The notes: a model not told the origin generated them from the sequence alone. A stretch of DNA of 64,000 nucleotides from Mucilaginibacter aquatilis (GCF_009755275.1 NZ_WQLA01000003.1:665310-729309), one strand, 5' to 3'. Positions 1 to 9,204 are shown, numbered from the stretch's first letter. Program-made: numbers and translations.

Positions 1-123
1 GTAACGGATTGGTTTTTACATTGCAGCAATTCCATGCGTATTGCACCTCCCCTAATTATTACTCAACAACAAATTAAAGATGCATGCAGCATTATTATAA
101 ATGCTGTAAATCACTACGTTTAA
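1..123 (+). CDS. C-terminal end of a class III (PLP) aminotransferase, cut by window edge
   Basis: The first frame is open from base 1 to a TAA at 121-123 and encodes a 40-residue tail. It contains the stretch SMRIAPPLIITQQQI followed by a predicted helix. The 'hR(I/F)(A/S)PPL(I/T)IT' ending is characteristic of class III pyridoxal-phosphate aminotransferases (ornithine, acetylornithine and aspartate aminotransferase-like), where it precedes the last helix of the C-terminal small domain. The catalytic lysine and PLP-binding part lie outside the window, so substrate cannot be assigned. It runs in the same direction as the glycosyltransferase operon but 290 bases separate them, so co-transcription is doubtful. 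Confidence 0.65.
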   Translation, partial: VTDWFLHCSNSMRIAPPLIITQQQIKDACSIIINAVNHYV

Positions 124-414
124 GTTTTAAGCCTACCTGAGCTTCTTTTTCTCGTCCGCCTTTTACCAGCAGTTTTTGATGTTATCTTTATCAACTGCTA
201 ATGATAGCAAATGGCATCTTAGTGTACCATAAACACCTTTTTTGAACTTAATTGGTATAGTTTATGCACTTATATTCATGTATTCGCAAATTACGGGGGC
301 TTGCGCTGTATTTACAGCATTTTGGACGTCGGGATGCCCTCTTTTTAAGTCAGAAGTGTACGATTTCCGGCTTATAAACTTGAATAATTCAAAAATCTAT
401 CTATAAAAAACAAA

Positions 415-2691
415 ATGAAAATTGCCTACATCTCCACCTATCCGCCACGTGAGTGCGGTATAGCTACGTTCAACCAAAACCTAATGCGTGCTATCAGTGC
501 TAATTTTCCTGAACGAAAATCATTATCACAAGGAGGCTTTGTAGTTGCTGTAAATGATTCGGAAGATTTACAGGAGTATGAGTACCCGGAAGAGGTAAAA
601 TACGTCATCCGTCAAAACCACCAAAAAGATTACATACGCGCGGCTAACTTTATTAACACCAGCACCGCAGACGTGTGTATAATGGAACACGAATTTGGTA
701 TTTACGGTGGCGAAAGCGGTATTTATATTTTGCCGTTGTTAAACCGTTTAGAGAAGCCTCTGATTTCGATATTGCATACCGTATTGCGCGAACCAAGCTA
801 CGTACAGCGTATTATAGTAAGAGAGATTGCAGAACAATCAGCCAAAATAGTAGTAATGAGTCAACGTGCAGTTGAATTTTTGAATACTATTTACGAAATA
901 CCGGCAGAGAAAATACAGATTATTGAACATGGTGTTCCTGACCTGGAAGCTCCTGAAAATAACCCTGTACAGAATATCAGTGCCTTTAAAAATAAAAAGG
1001 TGTTACTTACCTTTGGTTTAATAAGCCGCAACAAAGGACTGGAAGTTGTTATTAAAGCTTTACCTAAAATTGTAGCCAAACACCCTGATGCTATGTATGT
1101 GGTGTTGGGCAATACTCACCCTGGTGTGGTTAAACACTCAGGTGAAGAATATCGTGATTATTTGAAAAGCCTGGCTGCACAGCTTAAAGTTTCAAATCAC
1201 TTAACTTTCATCAATAAATTTGTTGCCGAGGAAGAGCTGATTAATTACTTAACGGCAGCTACAGTTTACGTTACCCCTTATCATAACGAAGCTCAAATTA
1301 CCAGCGGTACCTTATCTTACGCAGTAGGTTCAGGTGCAGCGGTAGTATCTACTCCATATTGGCACGCAACTGAGTTACTTGCCGATAACCGCGGACGTTT
1401 ATTTGATTTCAAAGATGCCGAGTCATTGGCTGAAACTGTAAACAGCCTCCTTGATAACGAGCAGTCACTTAATGAAGTTAAGCAAAACGCTTACGAATAC
1501 GGTTTACACCTGCGTTGGCCGGTAATTGGCGCTGAGTACATTCGCATTGCACAGGAATCGGTAAGCCGTCATGACTTCCGCGATAAAATTCTACGCAACA
1601 GCATTGTTGATCCGGAAATTATGCCTGCATTTAACTTGGCTCACATTTTACGCCTTACTGATGATACCGGCATAGTACAGCATGCTAAATACGGCATACC
1701 TAACTTAAAAGAAGGGTATTGCCTTGATGATAATTCACGGGCGCTTATTATGGCGTTGATGGCTTATCAGCGTAATAAAAGCCCGGAAGCACTTAACTTA
1801 TTGCCAATATATCTCAGCTACATACATTATATGCAAACTGATGACGGTAACTTCCGTAACTTCTTAAGTTTCGATCGCCGTTATTTGGATGAGGTAGGTT
1901 CTGAAGATTCATTCGGCCGTACAATTTGGGCTTTAGGCCATTTGATAGGATGTGCAGCGCATAATTCGTACCGCGAGTTTGCAATGGAATTGTTTCACAG
2001 ATCATATCCTCACTTCCAAAAGCTGGAGCACATACGCGGTATGGCTAACACCATCATCGGTATATCTTTATACCTGAAAGCTATTCCTACAGACGAAGGC
2101 ATGGTGAATGAACTTATTCGTTTAACAACTCCTTTGGTTGAAGCTTATAAAAGAACATCATCACCTGAGTGGCATTGGTTTGAAGATGTAATGACGTATG
2201 ATAATGCTATTCTTCCTTTAGCGTTATTGCACTCTTGCGAAATAACCAGCAACGAAGAAGTTAGGGCAATTGCAATGGAATCAATGGCATTCCTTGACAA
2301 GTTGACTTTGTCTAATGGTTATTTAAGTCCTATTGGTAATGATGGATGGTACTATCGTGGTGGCACCTTCCCTACCTTTGACCAGCAAGCAATTGAAACT
2401 ATGGCCATGGTACTGATGTATTTCCAGGCTTATGAAACGCTACGTGAACCGGAATACATCGAAAAGATGTTCCTGAGCTATAAGTGGTTCCTTGGCGAGA
2501 ATACGTTACGTGCTCCGTTATATGATCATGAAACCAAAGGTTGCTGCGATGGTTTAATGCCAACCGGTATAAATCGTAATCAAGGTGCTGAAAGTACGCT
2601 GGCTTATATGATATCGCATTTAACAGTACTTAAAGCATTTGAGCTGGAGTATGAGTATAATAAATACGGGCAAAAAATAGAGGTTTGCTAA
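415..2691 (+). CDS. GT4-type glycosyltransferase fused to a C-terminal (alpha/alpha) toroid-like domain
   Basis: The 758-residue protein has two parts. Residues about 1-385 are a GT-B glycosyltransferase of the GT4 kind, beginning MKIAYISTYPPRECGIATF with the nucleotide-binding part around LTFGLISRNKG and LGNTHPG. Its C-terminal motif reads NEAQITSGTLSYAVGSG, so the second Glu of the usual EX7E pair is replaced. Residues about 395-750 are helix-rich with repeated aromatic and acidic patches (YCLDDNSRALIMAL, DGNFRNFLSFDRR, EWHWFEDVMTYDNAILPLAL), resembling the (alpha/alpha)6 barrels of glycosidases and epimerases. It probably transfers a hexose, perhaps mannose, in the cytoplasm. The stop overlaps the next GT4 start as TAATG, implying translational coupling. 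Donor and acceptor are not readable from sequence. Confidence 0.85.
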   Translation: MKIAYISTYPPRECGIATFNQNLMRAISANFPERKSLSQGGFVVAVNDSEDLQEYEYPEEVKYVIRQNHQKDYIRAANFINTSTADVCIMEHEFGIYGGESGIYILPLLNRLEKPLISILHTVLREPSYVQRIIVREIAEQSAKIVVMSQRAVEFLNTIYEIPAEKIQIIEHGVPDLEAPENNPVQNISAFKNKKVLLTFGLISRNKGLEVVIKALPKIVAKHPDAMYVVLGNTHPGVVKHSGEEYRDYLKSLAAQLKVSNHLTFINKFVAEEELINYLTAATVYVTPYHNEAQITSGTLSYAVGSGAAVVSTPYWHATELLADNRGRLFDFKDAESLAETVNSLLDNEQSLNEVKQNAYEYGLHLRWPVIGAEYIRIAQESVSRHDFRDKILRNSIVDPEIMPAFNLAHILRLTDDTGIVQHAKYGIPNLKEGYCLDDNSRALIMALMAYQRNKSPEALNLLPIYLSYIHYMQTDDGNFRNFLSFDRRYLDEVGSEDSFGRTIWALGHLIGCAAHNSYREFAMELFHRSYPHFQKLEHIRGMANTIIGISLYLKAIPTDEGMVNELIRLTTPLVEAYKRTSSPEWHWFEDVMTYDNAILPLALLHSCEITSNEEVRAIAMESMAFLDKLTLSNGYLSPIGNDGWYYRGGTFPTFDQQAIETMAMVLMYFQAYETLREPEYIEKMFLSYKWFLGENTLRAPLYDHETKGCCDGLMPTGINRNQGAESTLAYMISHLTVLKAFELEYEYNKYGQKIEVC

Positions 2692-3701
2692 TGAGAGTTG
2701 CCGTTCTATCTCCCGTTGCCTGGCGCACACCGCCACGGCACTACGGACCATGGGAACAGGTAGCTTCAAATATTGCCGAAGGTATGGTTAAAAAGGGTGC
2801 AGAAGTCACCCTTTTTGCCACCGGCGATTCTATAACCGCCGGTCAGCTGCAATCTATTTGCGAAGCTGGCTACGAAGAAGATCGCTCGCAGGATGCTAAG
2901 GTGCTAGAGTGCCTTCACATCAGCAATCTCATGGAGCAAGCCGATAGGTTTAATATCATTCATAACAATTTCGATTTTTTACCGCTCACCTATTCAGGAT
3001 TAATTAATACGCCTGTTATAACAACTATCCACGGCTTTTCATCACAGCGGATAATTCCGGTGTACAAGAAGTATAACGCAACTTCGCATTATGTTTCCAT
3101 AAGTAATGCCGACCGTAGTACCGATTTAAATTACCTGGCAACTGTATACAATGGTTTAGATGTAAGAGATTTTAATTACATACAAACTGCAGAAGATTAC
3201 CTGTTATATTTTGGCCGTATTCATCATGATAAGGGCACAGCGGAGGCTATTGATATTGCGCGCAAAAGCGGCAAAAAACTGCTGATTGCAGGGATTATTC
3301 AGGATGCAAATTATTACCGCGAACGAGTTGAACCGTTTATTGATAATGAGCAGATTGTTTATGTTGGACATGCAGGCCCCGAGGAGCGTCAAAAATTATT
3401 AGGTAATGCCTCTGCCCTGCTTCACCCAATTAATTTTAATGAGCCGTTTGGCATGAGCGTAGCAGAATCAATGCTTTGTGGTACACCTGTTATTGCATTT
3501 AACAAAGGATCAATGCCTGAGCTGATTAAGCACCAGGAAACCGGCTACCTGGTCAACACCGTTGACGAGGCCGTTGAATGTGTAGCTCAACTCCCTAAAA
3601 TTAACAGGCAGGAATGCCATGATTGGGCAGTTTCAAAGTTCTCAAGCGATAAAATGGTAGATGACTACTACGAACTGTATCGCAAAATACTGGAGCAGTA
3701 A
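2691..3701 (+). CDS. GT4 family glycosyltransferase
   Basis: This 336-residue GT-B enzyme starts MRVAVLSPVAWRTPPRHYGP and carries the classic GT4 donor-site motif EPFGMSVAE (EX7E) followed by SMLCGTPVIAF, plus DYLLYFGRIHHDKG at the start of the C-terminal Rossmann half. The ATG at 2691 shares one base with the upstream stop; an in-frame TTG six bases earlier is possible but less likely. Length is normal for the family. With the upstream GT4 fusion and the convergent GH130 enzyme it forms a recurrent type of Bacteroidota locus that probably builds and turns over a mannose- or glucose-containing glycan. Specific substrate is inference only. Confidence 0.88.
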   Translation: MRVAVLSPVAWRTPPRHYGPWEQVASNIAEGMVKKGAEVTLFATGDSITAGQLQSICEAGYEEDRSQDAKVLECLHISNLMEQADRFNIIHNNFDFLPLTYSGLINTPVITTIHGFSSQRIIPVYKKYNATSHYVSISNADRSTDLNYLATVYNGLDVRDFNYIQTAEDYLLYFGRIHHDKGTAEAIDIARKSGKKLLIAGIIQDANYYRERVEPFIDNEQIVYVGHAGPEERQKLLGNASALLHPINFNEPFGMSVAESMLCGTPVIAFNKGSMPELIKHQETGYLVNTVDEAVECVAQLPKINRQECHDWAVSKFSSDKMVDDYYELYRKILEQ

Positions 3702-3716
3702 TCATCAATATACAAC

Positions 3717-3749
3717 AAAAAAAGCTTACCAATTTGGTAAGCTTTTTTT
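3717..3749. terminator. Bidirectional intrinsic terminator between the GT operon and GH130
   Basis: A perfect 14-bp inverted repeat (A-run plus GCTTACC, 5-base loop, GGTAAGC plus T-run) sits between two convergent genes. The A-run and T-run flank both arms, so it can stop transcription on either strand. Confidence 0.85.
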
Positions 3750-3789
3750 GTTTGAACATATAGTCCAAAGTATTTTGTTATTCGCTGGC

Positions 3790-5256
3790 TTAAACGCCAT
3801 CTGATTTCAACCTGTTAAGCAAAGTTTTCAAATCAACTTCGGCAAATGATGATGAATAGTCTGACAAACCGTATGGTAATATAAGCTTATTGTTATGTAC
3901 TATTGAACCGCAAGAGTAAATTACGTTAGGTACGTAACCTTCACGCTCTTCGCTGTTAGGTAATAACAATGGCTCTTTTAAACGCCCTATTTCCACTGAT
4001 GGGTCATCCAGTTTAAGTAGGCTGGCACCTAATACATATTTACGCATAGGGCCTACGCCATGGCTTATAATCAACCATCCGTCTTCTGTTTCAATAGGCG
4101 AACCACAATTACCTATTTGTACAAACTCCCATGCAAACTTAGGTTTTTGCAGCAACTGCGGATTTTCCCATATGTTTATTTTATCAGAGTACATGATGTA
4201 GTTGTTGCAACCATCAATACGCGATAACATGGCATATTTGCCGTTAATTTTACGAGGAAATAATGCCAGATTTTTATTCTGAGATCCGGCACCGTATAAA
4301 GGCATAATACGGAAATTCAGAAAGTCATTTGTTTGTAGCAGTTTAGGCATAATCAAAGAACCATCATAAGCCGTATACGTAGCATAATATGATGAGCTTC
4401 CATCTTCATTATAAAATTTAACAAAGCGGGCATCCTCAATACCCTTACGTTCGTATTCTGATATTGGAAAAATGACACGATCAGATATATCAGTATCCAA
4501 CGAAAATACAATTTCGTAATATGAATCGGCAAGCCATAACACCTTGTCATACTCAAGCCTCCTCATGTCATCACCCTGAAGCTTTTGCGAATCAAGAATC
4601 AACCGGCGAAGGTTTGAATACTCGAAGTGATGATCGAGTTTGCTTTCCAACTCTTTAAGTACATCAATATTTATTTGGGTGGTAATAGCCTTCTCAAAAA
4701 ACAGCTTTTTGTTATAAACTGCATTACGTACAATCTCCGCTTCATCAATATAGTTTCCTGCTGGTAATACAGTAATATTATTGTGCTTGTCAAAAAGCGC
4801 GCGTCTGAAAGTTATTGACGAAATGTGACCTTCTCCTACCGCCCTAAAGCTCATGATTACACGGCGCTCTCCTTCTTCCAAATCGCTTTGGTCCGGATCA
4901 TCTATAATGGAAGGATTAAAGAATGCTGCCGATTCAATTGAATATTCGTGAGTGAAATAAGAGCCGATAAGCAATTTACGATATACGCTTAAGCTGTCAA
5001 AGTCAATTCCCAGTTCAATAAACAGGTTTTTTAATTTGGCGCAATGGCGGTTTAAAACTCTCGTAATATTACGATGCCGGCTTGAGTACTCTTGTAGCAA
5101 GGGCGATATAAGTCCGAAAATTTGATCTTCCGGAACATCCATAACCCGTTGTATTACTTCTTTTGAACGTTCGTTACCGTTAAAAAAGAACCGGGCAATA
5201 ACACGCTTAGAATCGGGGTTTACTTTTACAGCCTTACGCTCGATAGAAAGTCTCAT
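3790..5256 (-). CDS. GH130 family glycoside phosphorylase/hydrolase (mannoside-active type)
   Basis: The 488-residue protein has a helical N-terminal extension of roughly 160 residues and then a five-bladed beta-propeller of the GH130 type. Recognisable motifs are GIEDARFVKFYNEDG (GH130 signature with the proposed catalytic Asp), YYATYTAYDGS, GNCGSPIETEDGWLI and ISHGVG. GH130 members are beta-mannoside phosphorylases or beta-1,2-mannosidases acting with inverting chemistry. The absence of a signal peptide points to a cytoplasmic enzyme. It lies convergent to two GT4 genes with a shared terminator, consistent with one glycan synthesis and turnover module. Whether it is a phosphorylase or a hydrolase depends on phosphate-binding residues that I cannot place confidently. 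Confidence 0.85.
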   Translation of the reverse strand: MRLSIERKAVKVNPDSKRVIARFFFNGNERSKEVIQRVMDVPEDQIFGLISPLLQEYSSRHRNITRVLNRHCAKLKNLFIELGIDFDSLSVYRKLLIGSYFTHEYSIESAAFFNPSIIDDPDQSDLEEGERRVIMSFRAVGEGHISSITFRRALFDKHNNITVLPAGNYIDEAEIVRNAVYNKKLFFEKAITTQINIDVLKELESKLDHHFEYSNLRRLILDSQKLQGDDMRRLEYDKVLWLADSYYEIVFSLDTDISDRVIFPISEYERKGIEDARFVKFYNEDGSSSYYATYTAYDGSLIMPKLLQTNDFLNFRIMPLYGAGSQNKNLALFPRKINGKYAMLSRIDGCNNYIMYSDKINIWENPQLLQKPKFAWEFVQIGNCGSPIETEDGWLIISHGVGPMRKYVLGASLLKLDDPSVEIGRLKEPLLLPNSEEREGYVPNVIYSCGSIVHNNKLILPYGLSDYSSSFAEVDLKTLLNRLKSDGV

Positions 5257-5445
5257 ATAGGGTTTGTATATATTTATAACAGTGGTGGCAAAATTACAAT
5301 TGCTTTAACCGAAAATACAATTATAATTCAGCTTTAATAGTTGTCATAATCTACACAAATTATAGTGCTTAAGGTTTTATGTTTTTTATATTAAACCGTA
5401 AATGGCGCATTGCCGCCAAGCTTTTGATAAATAATTAACGGTTAA

Positions 5446-6366
5446 TTAAATAACTTTATTCCGTTTGATGAGATACGCCTTAAGTATAGCGTTGTAGCCA
5501 TCATGTATATTGGCGTCAATAATGTCAACCTTATACTGTGCACACTTTAGTTGCAGTTGATGCCTGTAGCTGCTGAGTGCTGCTTGGTAACTTTCTCTCA
5601 CACGGCCGGGATGCACCCTCACCTCTTCCCCTGTTTCAACATCAACAAAGTGGTGTGGGCGGTTATCAAAGCTGAAGTCAACCTCATTTACTTTGTCATT
5701 CACATTAAATATAATTACCTCGTGCTTGTTATATTTTAAATGCTGTAACGCCGAGAATAAAGCCTGTGACTTTTCTTCGTTCATGCTGTTTTCAAACATA
5801 TCGCTGAAAATGATCACCATTGAACGTTGATGTACTTCTTCGGCCAGGTGATGAATTACGTCAGTTAAATTAGTTTGCACGTTTATTTTTGGCTGATCGT
5901 AAGCTTTTTGCAATTCGGCAAATAGGTAGAACAGGTGTGTAGATGTAGATTTGACAGAGCTCAGCCAATCAATTCTTTCCGAAAATAAGCCTAAACCAAA
6001 GGCGTCACGCTGTTTTTTAAACAGGTACATAAGCGACGCTATGGCGTAAATGGAAAATTGAAGTTTACTTGGTTCCTTTTGCGGATAGTTCATGGAAGAT
6101 GAAGTATCCAAAAGCAGGTAGCACCTTAAGTTTGTCTCTTCTTCAAATCGCTTTACAAAAAGCTTATCAGTTTTGGCAAATAATTTCCAGTCAATGTTTT
6201 TTACTGATTCGCCATTGTTGTATAGCCTATGCTCGGCAAACTCAACCGAAAAGCCATGGAAGGGACTTTGATGCAATCCGGTTACAAATCCTTCCACAAC
6301 CTGCTTTGCAAGCAGCTCGAGGTTTGCTAATTGACGTATTTCCTGGTTAGTGTTAAGATTAGCCAT
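5446..6366 (-). CDS. DUF58 domain protein with vWA-like fold
   Basis: The 306-residue protein has the DUF58 signature around EFAEHRLYNNGESVKNIDW (the usual 'Y..GD..R.IDW' region) and then a von Willebrand A-like MIDAS motif DTSSSM near residue 97. DUF58 proteins typically sit next to MoxR AAA+ ATPases and are thought to work with them as metal-binding adaptors in assembly of surface or respiratory complexes. No MoxR gene is in this neighbourhood, so it is an isolated copy. It follows thioredoxin on the same strand but a terminator separates them. Function is unknown beyond the family. Confidence 0.85.
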   Translation of the reverse strand: MANLNTNQEIRQLANLELLAKQVVEGFVTGLHQSPFHGFSVEFAEHRLYNNGESVKNIDWKLFAKTDKLFVKRFEEETNLRCYLLLDTSSSMNYPQKEPSKLQFSIYAIASLMYLFKKQRDAFGLGLFSERIDWLSSVKSTSTHLFYLFAELQKAYDQPKINVQTNLTDVIHHLAEEVHQRSMVIIFSDMFENSMNEEKSQALFSALQHLKYNKHEVIIFNVNDKVNEVDFSFDNRPHHFVDVETGEEVRVHPGRVRESYQAALSSYRHQLQLKCAQYKVDIIDANIHDGYNAILKAYLIKRNKVI

Positions 6367-6382
6367 TGCAACTAATTTAAAT

Positions 6383-6411
6383 AAAAAAAGCGTCTCCTTT
6401 TAAGAAACGCT
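6383..6411 (-). terminator. Intrinsic terminator of trxA
   Basis: Read on the minus strand, an 8-bp stem (AGCGTTTC / GGAGACGCT side with one G-U pair) with a 7-base loop is followed by seven T residues. It lies just after the thioredoxin stop and before the DUF58 start. Confidence 0.75.
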
Positions 6412-6435
6412 CTTTTAATATCATAGGGAAACTGC

Positions 6436-6756
6436 TTATGCAAGTTGTTTGCCTAATTTTTCGGTTAATACCGACTTAGGCACAGCACCAATTTGCTTAT
6501 CTACAATTTCGCCGTTTTTAAAGAATAACAACGCAGGGATATTACGGATACCGAATTTCATTGAAATACCAGGATTGTTGTCAACGTTTACTTTGCCTAC
6601 AACAGCCTGACCGTCATATTCTTTGGCAATTTCCTCTACAACCGGACCTACCATACGACACGGACCGCACCATTCTGCCCAAAAGTCAACTAATACCGGT
6701 TTATCTGATTTTAATACCAACTCATCAAAGTTAGCATCGGTAATTTCTAAAGCCAT
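6436..6756 (-). CDS. trxA: Thioredoxin
   Basis: A 106-residue classic thioredoxin. The redox motif WAEWCGPCRM is at about residues 28-37, and the cis-proline loop IRNIPALLFF follows at about residue 72. It reduces protein disulfides in the cytoplasm using thioredoxin reductase. Length, spacing of motifs and lack of a signal peptide match ordinary bacterial TrxA. It has its own near-consensus promoter and its own terminator, so it is monocistronic. Confidence 0.97.
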   Translation of the reverse strand: MALEITDANFDELVLKSDKPVLVDFWAEWCGPCRMVGPVVEEIAKEYDGQAVVGKVNVDNNPGISMKFGIRNIPALLFFKNGEIVDKQIGAVPKSVLTEKLGKQLA

Positions 6757-6779
6757 GTTTTTAAATGTTTATGTTTTAA

Positions 6780-6812
6780 CAAATATATAACAATCAAATT
6801 GCTTGCCACAAA
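6780..6812 (-). promoter_or_regulatory. Bacteroidota-type promoter of trxA
   Basis: On the minus strand a TTTG box (6812-6809) is followed by 21 bases and TATATTTG (6787-6780). This matches the Bacteroidota primary sigma consensus TTTG-N19..21-TAnnTTTG exactly and lies 24 bases before the trxA start. Confidence 0.65.
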
Positions 6813-6931
6813 TGGGGGCTGACAAACTGACAAATAAATTACTGGAAAGTTTTACAGCTTATGGTTGATGCTCAATATTAGCGGAAAAGGTTTTCAAAAC
6901 TCATCTCCGTGCATTAATAATATTGATTTAA

Positions 6932-7504
6932 CTAAACTAATTTGTCTTCTTTCCCCAGCTTCCTGATTACACGGGCGGGATTTCCAACTGCTAAAGAATC
7001 ATCAGGTATATCTCGCGTAACTACCGCTCCTGCTCCAATCACACAACGGTTGCCTATGGTTACCCCCGGACAAATGATTGCGCCACCTCCTATCCAACAG
7101 TCGTCGCCAATGGTAATGGGTTCTGCATTTTCCCTGCTGCGCCTTTCAACGGCATCAAGCGGGTGTGTAGCCGTATAAACCTGTACACCCGGAGCAAAAA
7201 ACACATTGTTGCCTATGGTAACAGGCATAACGTCAAGCACAACGCAATTAACATTAAAGTACACGTTTTCGCCGCAGATTATATTATAGCCATAATCACA
7301 ATGAAATGGTGGCTCAATGTATATGCTTGCAGGTGCGTTAGGCAATAATTTGGCAAGGACAGCCTTTGTACCATCCCCAACAACATATTCAGTAATATTA
7401 AGCTTGTGAAGCAAACGCTTGCAATCGGTACGTTCTTTAACCAATTCAGTATCATAAGCGAGGTAGTACTCGCCGTTAAGCATTTTTTGTTTTTCAGTTT
7501 TCAT
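6932..7504 (-). CDS. Sugar O-acetyltransferase (maltose/galactoside acetyltransferase type)
   Basis: The 190-residue protein begins with the Mac domain typical of maltose O-acetyltransferases (KQKMLNGEYYLAYDTEL) and continues as a left-handed beta-helix of hexapeptide repeats (VTIGNNVFFAPGV, ITIGDDCWIGGGA, VTIGNRCVIGAGA). The catalytic histidine is in the motif YTATHPLD. Such enzymes move an acetyl group from acetyl-CoA to a hexose hydroxyl, with a detoxifying or unknown physiological role. It is separate from the downstream thioredoxin by about 175 bases. Exact sugar is not predictable. Confidence 0.92.
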   Translation of the reverse strand: MKTEKQKMLNGEYYLAYDTELVKERTDCKRLLHKLNITEYVVGDGTKAVLAKLLPNAPASIYIEPPFHCDYGYNIICGENVYFNVNCVVLDVMPVTIGNNVFFAPGVQVYTATHPLDAVERRSRENAEPITIGDDCWIGGGAIICPGVTIGNRCVIGAGAVVTRDIPDDSLAVGNPARVIRKLGKEDKLV

Positions 7505-7528
7505 AGGGTAGTGGCTAATACATTTTTA

Positions 7529-8290
7529 CTATGCAGCCCGTTTAGGCATTTCCCGATAAACTTTTCCGTCAATCTCACAACCTCCTTTGGCATGCTGCGG
7601 ATGATCTGAAATTATTGTTGGATCGTTAGGATTATCATTGTTTTTCGCTTTTCCCCATTGTTTAAAAAAGAAAGCGACTGCATAATCCTGGCAGCGAGAT
7701 CTGATGTACTGAATCCAATCTTTTTTTATAGGCCGTGCTTTATGTCCTGATTCTCCCCCAACAATTACCCAATCAATTTTAGCAAGGTCCAAGGTATAGA
7801 CAGGTGCTATTAACGGTTCGATAGATAGAAATTTTGTATTAGCAGCAGTTTTTGATAAATCATCTATACGAAACGTATATTCTTCACTTTCAACAGAAAC
7901 GCCCATCCAAATATTTTTAGACCAAGTAAGCTGTGATGATAAGTCTAGCAATCTTTCTGACCTTTTCGTTAAAACTTGGTATATGTGTTGTGGGGTATTA
8001 TTCATTACAGTAAATACCGCCTTTATAAATTCCAAAGGAACTTCTGGGTGAAACAAATCACTCATCGAATTCACAAACACTATCTTAGGTTTCTTCCATG
8101 TAAATGGAACGTTCAAGGCATCAGCATGAGTTCTTATCTGAAATCCATCGACATACTTATCAACTCCCATTGCTTTCAATCTTCTTGACATTACTTCTGC
8201 ATAACAGAATTTGCATCCGGGACTTATTTTGGTACATCCAGTTACTGGATTCCAAGTAAGCTCTGTCCATTCAATACTTGATTGCGCCAT
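7529..8290 (-). CDS. Three-Cys-motif protein of the phage Gp37/Gp68 family (DUF5131)
   Basis: The 253-residue protein begins with IEWTELTWNPVTGC and contains the three-cysteine cluster CTKISPGCKFCY (CX6CX2C), the hallmark of the Gp37/Gp68 family, followed by FVNSMSDLFHP, YQVLTKRSERL and VIVGGESGHKARP. The cysteine spacing and fold suggest a radical-SAM-like iron-sulfur protein, but the biochemical role is not established. The stop of the upstream tcmP reading frame touches this start, the usual pairing of the two families. The gene is found in phages and mobile regions, and the pair here lies in an AT-rich stretch between housekeeping genes. Confidence 0.88.
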   Translation of the reverse strand: MAQSSIEWTELTWNPVTGCTKISPGCKFCYAEVMSRRLKAMGVDKYVDGFQIRTHADALNVPFTWKKPKIVFVNSMSDLFHPEVPLEFIKAVFTVMNNTPQHIYQVLTKRSERLLDLSSQLTWSKNIWMGVSVESEEYTFRIDDLSKTAANTKFLSIEPLIAPVYTLDLAKIDWVIVGGESGHKARPIKKDWIQYIRSRCQDYAVAFFFKQWGKAKNNDNPNDPTIISDHPQHAKGGCEIDGKVYREMPKRAA

Positions 8291-9127
8291 TATAACTTAT
8301 ATTTAGGCTTGATAACATCATTGGCGATTTTTAATCCACTATGATTGTTGGTAGCCATCATAAAATGATACATTATAGAATTTGTACTATTCTTCATAAC
8401 AAAAGATTCAGATACATATTCAAATACTGTTTTTAATCTTTCAGTATATAGATTACCTATTTTAGTAACAATATCTTTCTCTTTATTGATTTGTGTCTCT
8501 TCACCAAATAAAGTACTTACACTTCTTCTCTGATAGAAATAATCTATGATATATTGTCTGTCTAAGCCTAAAAACTTCTCTAATTTTCTTTGCCAAGCTT
8601 CTGATATATTTCCATCGTTTTTAAGTAATCGGCTAACGCCTAAACCAGTCGGAACTAATATCCAAAAATCTATACCAAGCCCCTTTAAGGCTTGTATAGA
8701 TTCCCAATTTACAGTCATACCATATGGATCAATAAAAGCAAGTGCCCTATATACTTTGTTACTATCTAAATATTTAGCCATTGCTATTAATTTTTCATTG
8801 CAATCCGCTTTTACAACGTTTATTCCTTTTCTATTAGGGTAAATTGATTTAATACTATCTTCTAGTGAAGCTTTGAAAAGCTCCTCCTTTTCAACGAAAT
8901 AATATAGATCAAAAGGCTTGGGGGTCCTCTATATCGAGAATTCTTAATGCAGTTCCTTTAATTGCTTCTTGCGTTTCATTATTTTCGATCAATCCAGAAC
9001 CTGCAAAACCATCAAAATATAATGTTTTTACCCAGCTCTGTTTGCTCATGATTGTTAAATATGCTTTTGCGTAAGCAACAACCATTTCCATTTTAGTCTC
9101 GGTCCAATTACCTCCAAAATTATTCAT
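8290..9127 (-). pseudogene. tcmP: Three-Cys-motif partner protein TcmP, disrupted by a frameshift
   Basis: Two reading frames together give one TcmP. The N-terminal part (9127-8909) includes FGGNWTETKMEM and YFDGFAGSGLIENN, a methyltransferase-like glycine motif, and stops early after IEDPQAF. The C-terminal part is open in another frame from about 8920 down to 8290 and includes ALAFIDPYGMTVNWES and WILVPTGLGVSRLL. The break is at a run of five G on the plus strand (8920-8924). With four, the frame would read IEDPKPFDLYYFVEKEEL and continue without a stop for the full length of about 278 residues. It is therefore a recent frameshift, a phase-variable tract, or a sequencing error. Its partner gene follows immediately. 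Confidence 0.85.
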
Positions 9128-9204
9128 GCAAAAATACTAATATAATTAGCAAAAAAATATTATTACTTTAAATATATAGATTTTCGCAATAAAATAAATT
9201 ATTG

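Noticed and set aside
7529..9127. Prophage remnant suggested by the Gp37/Gp68 name
   Set aside because: No integrase, capsid, tail, terminase or lysis gene is nearby; the name is only a family label.
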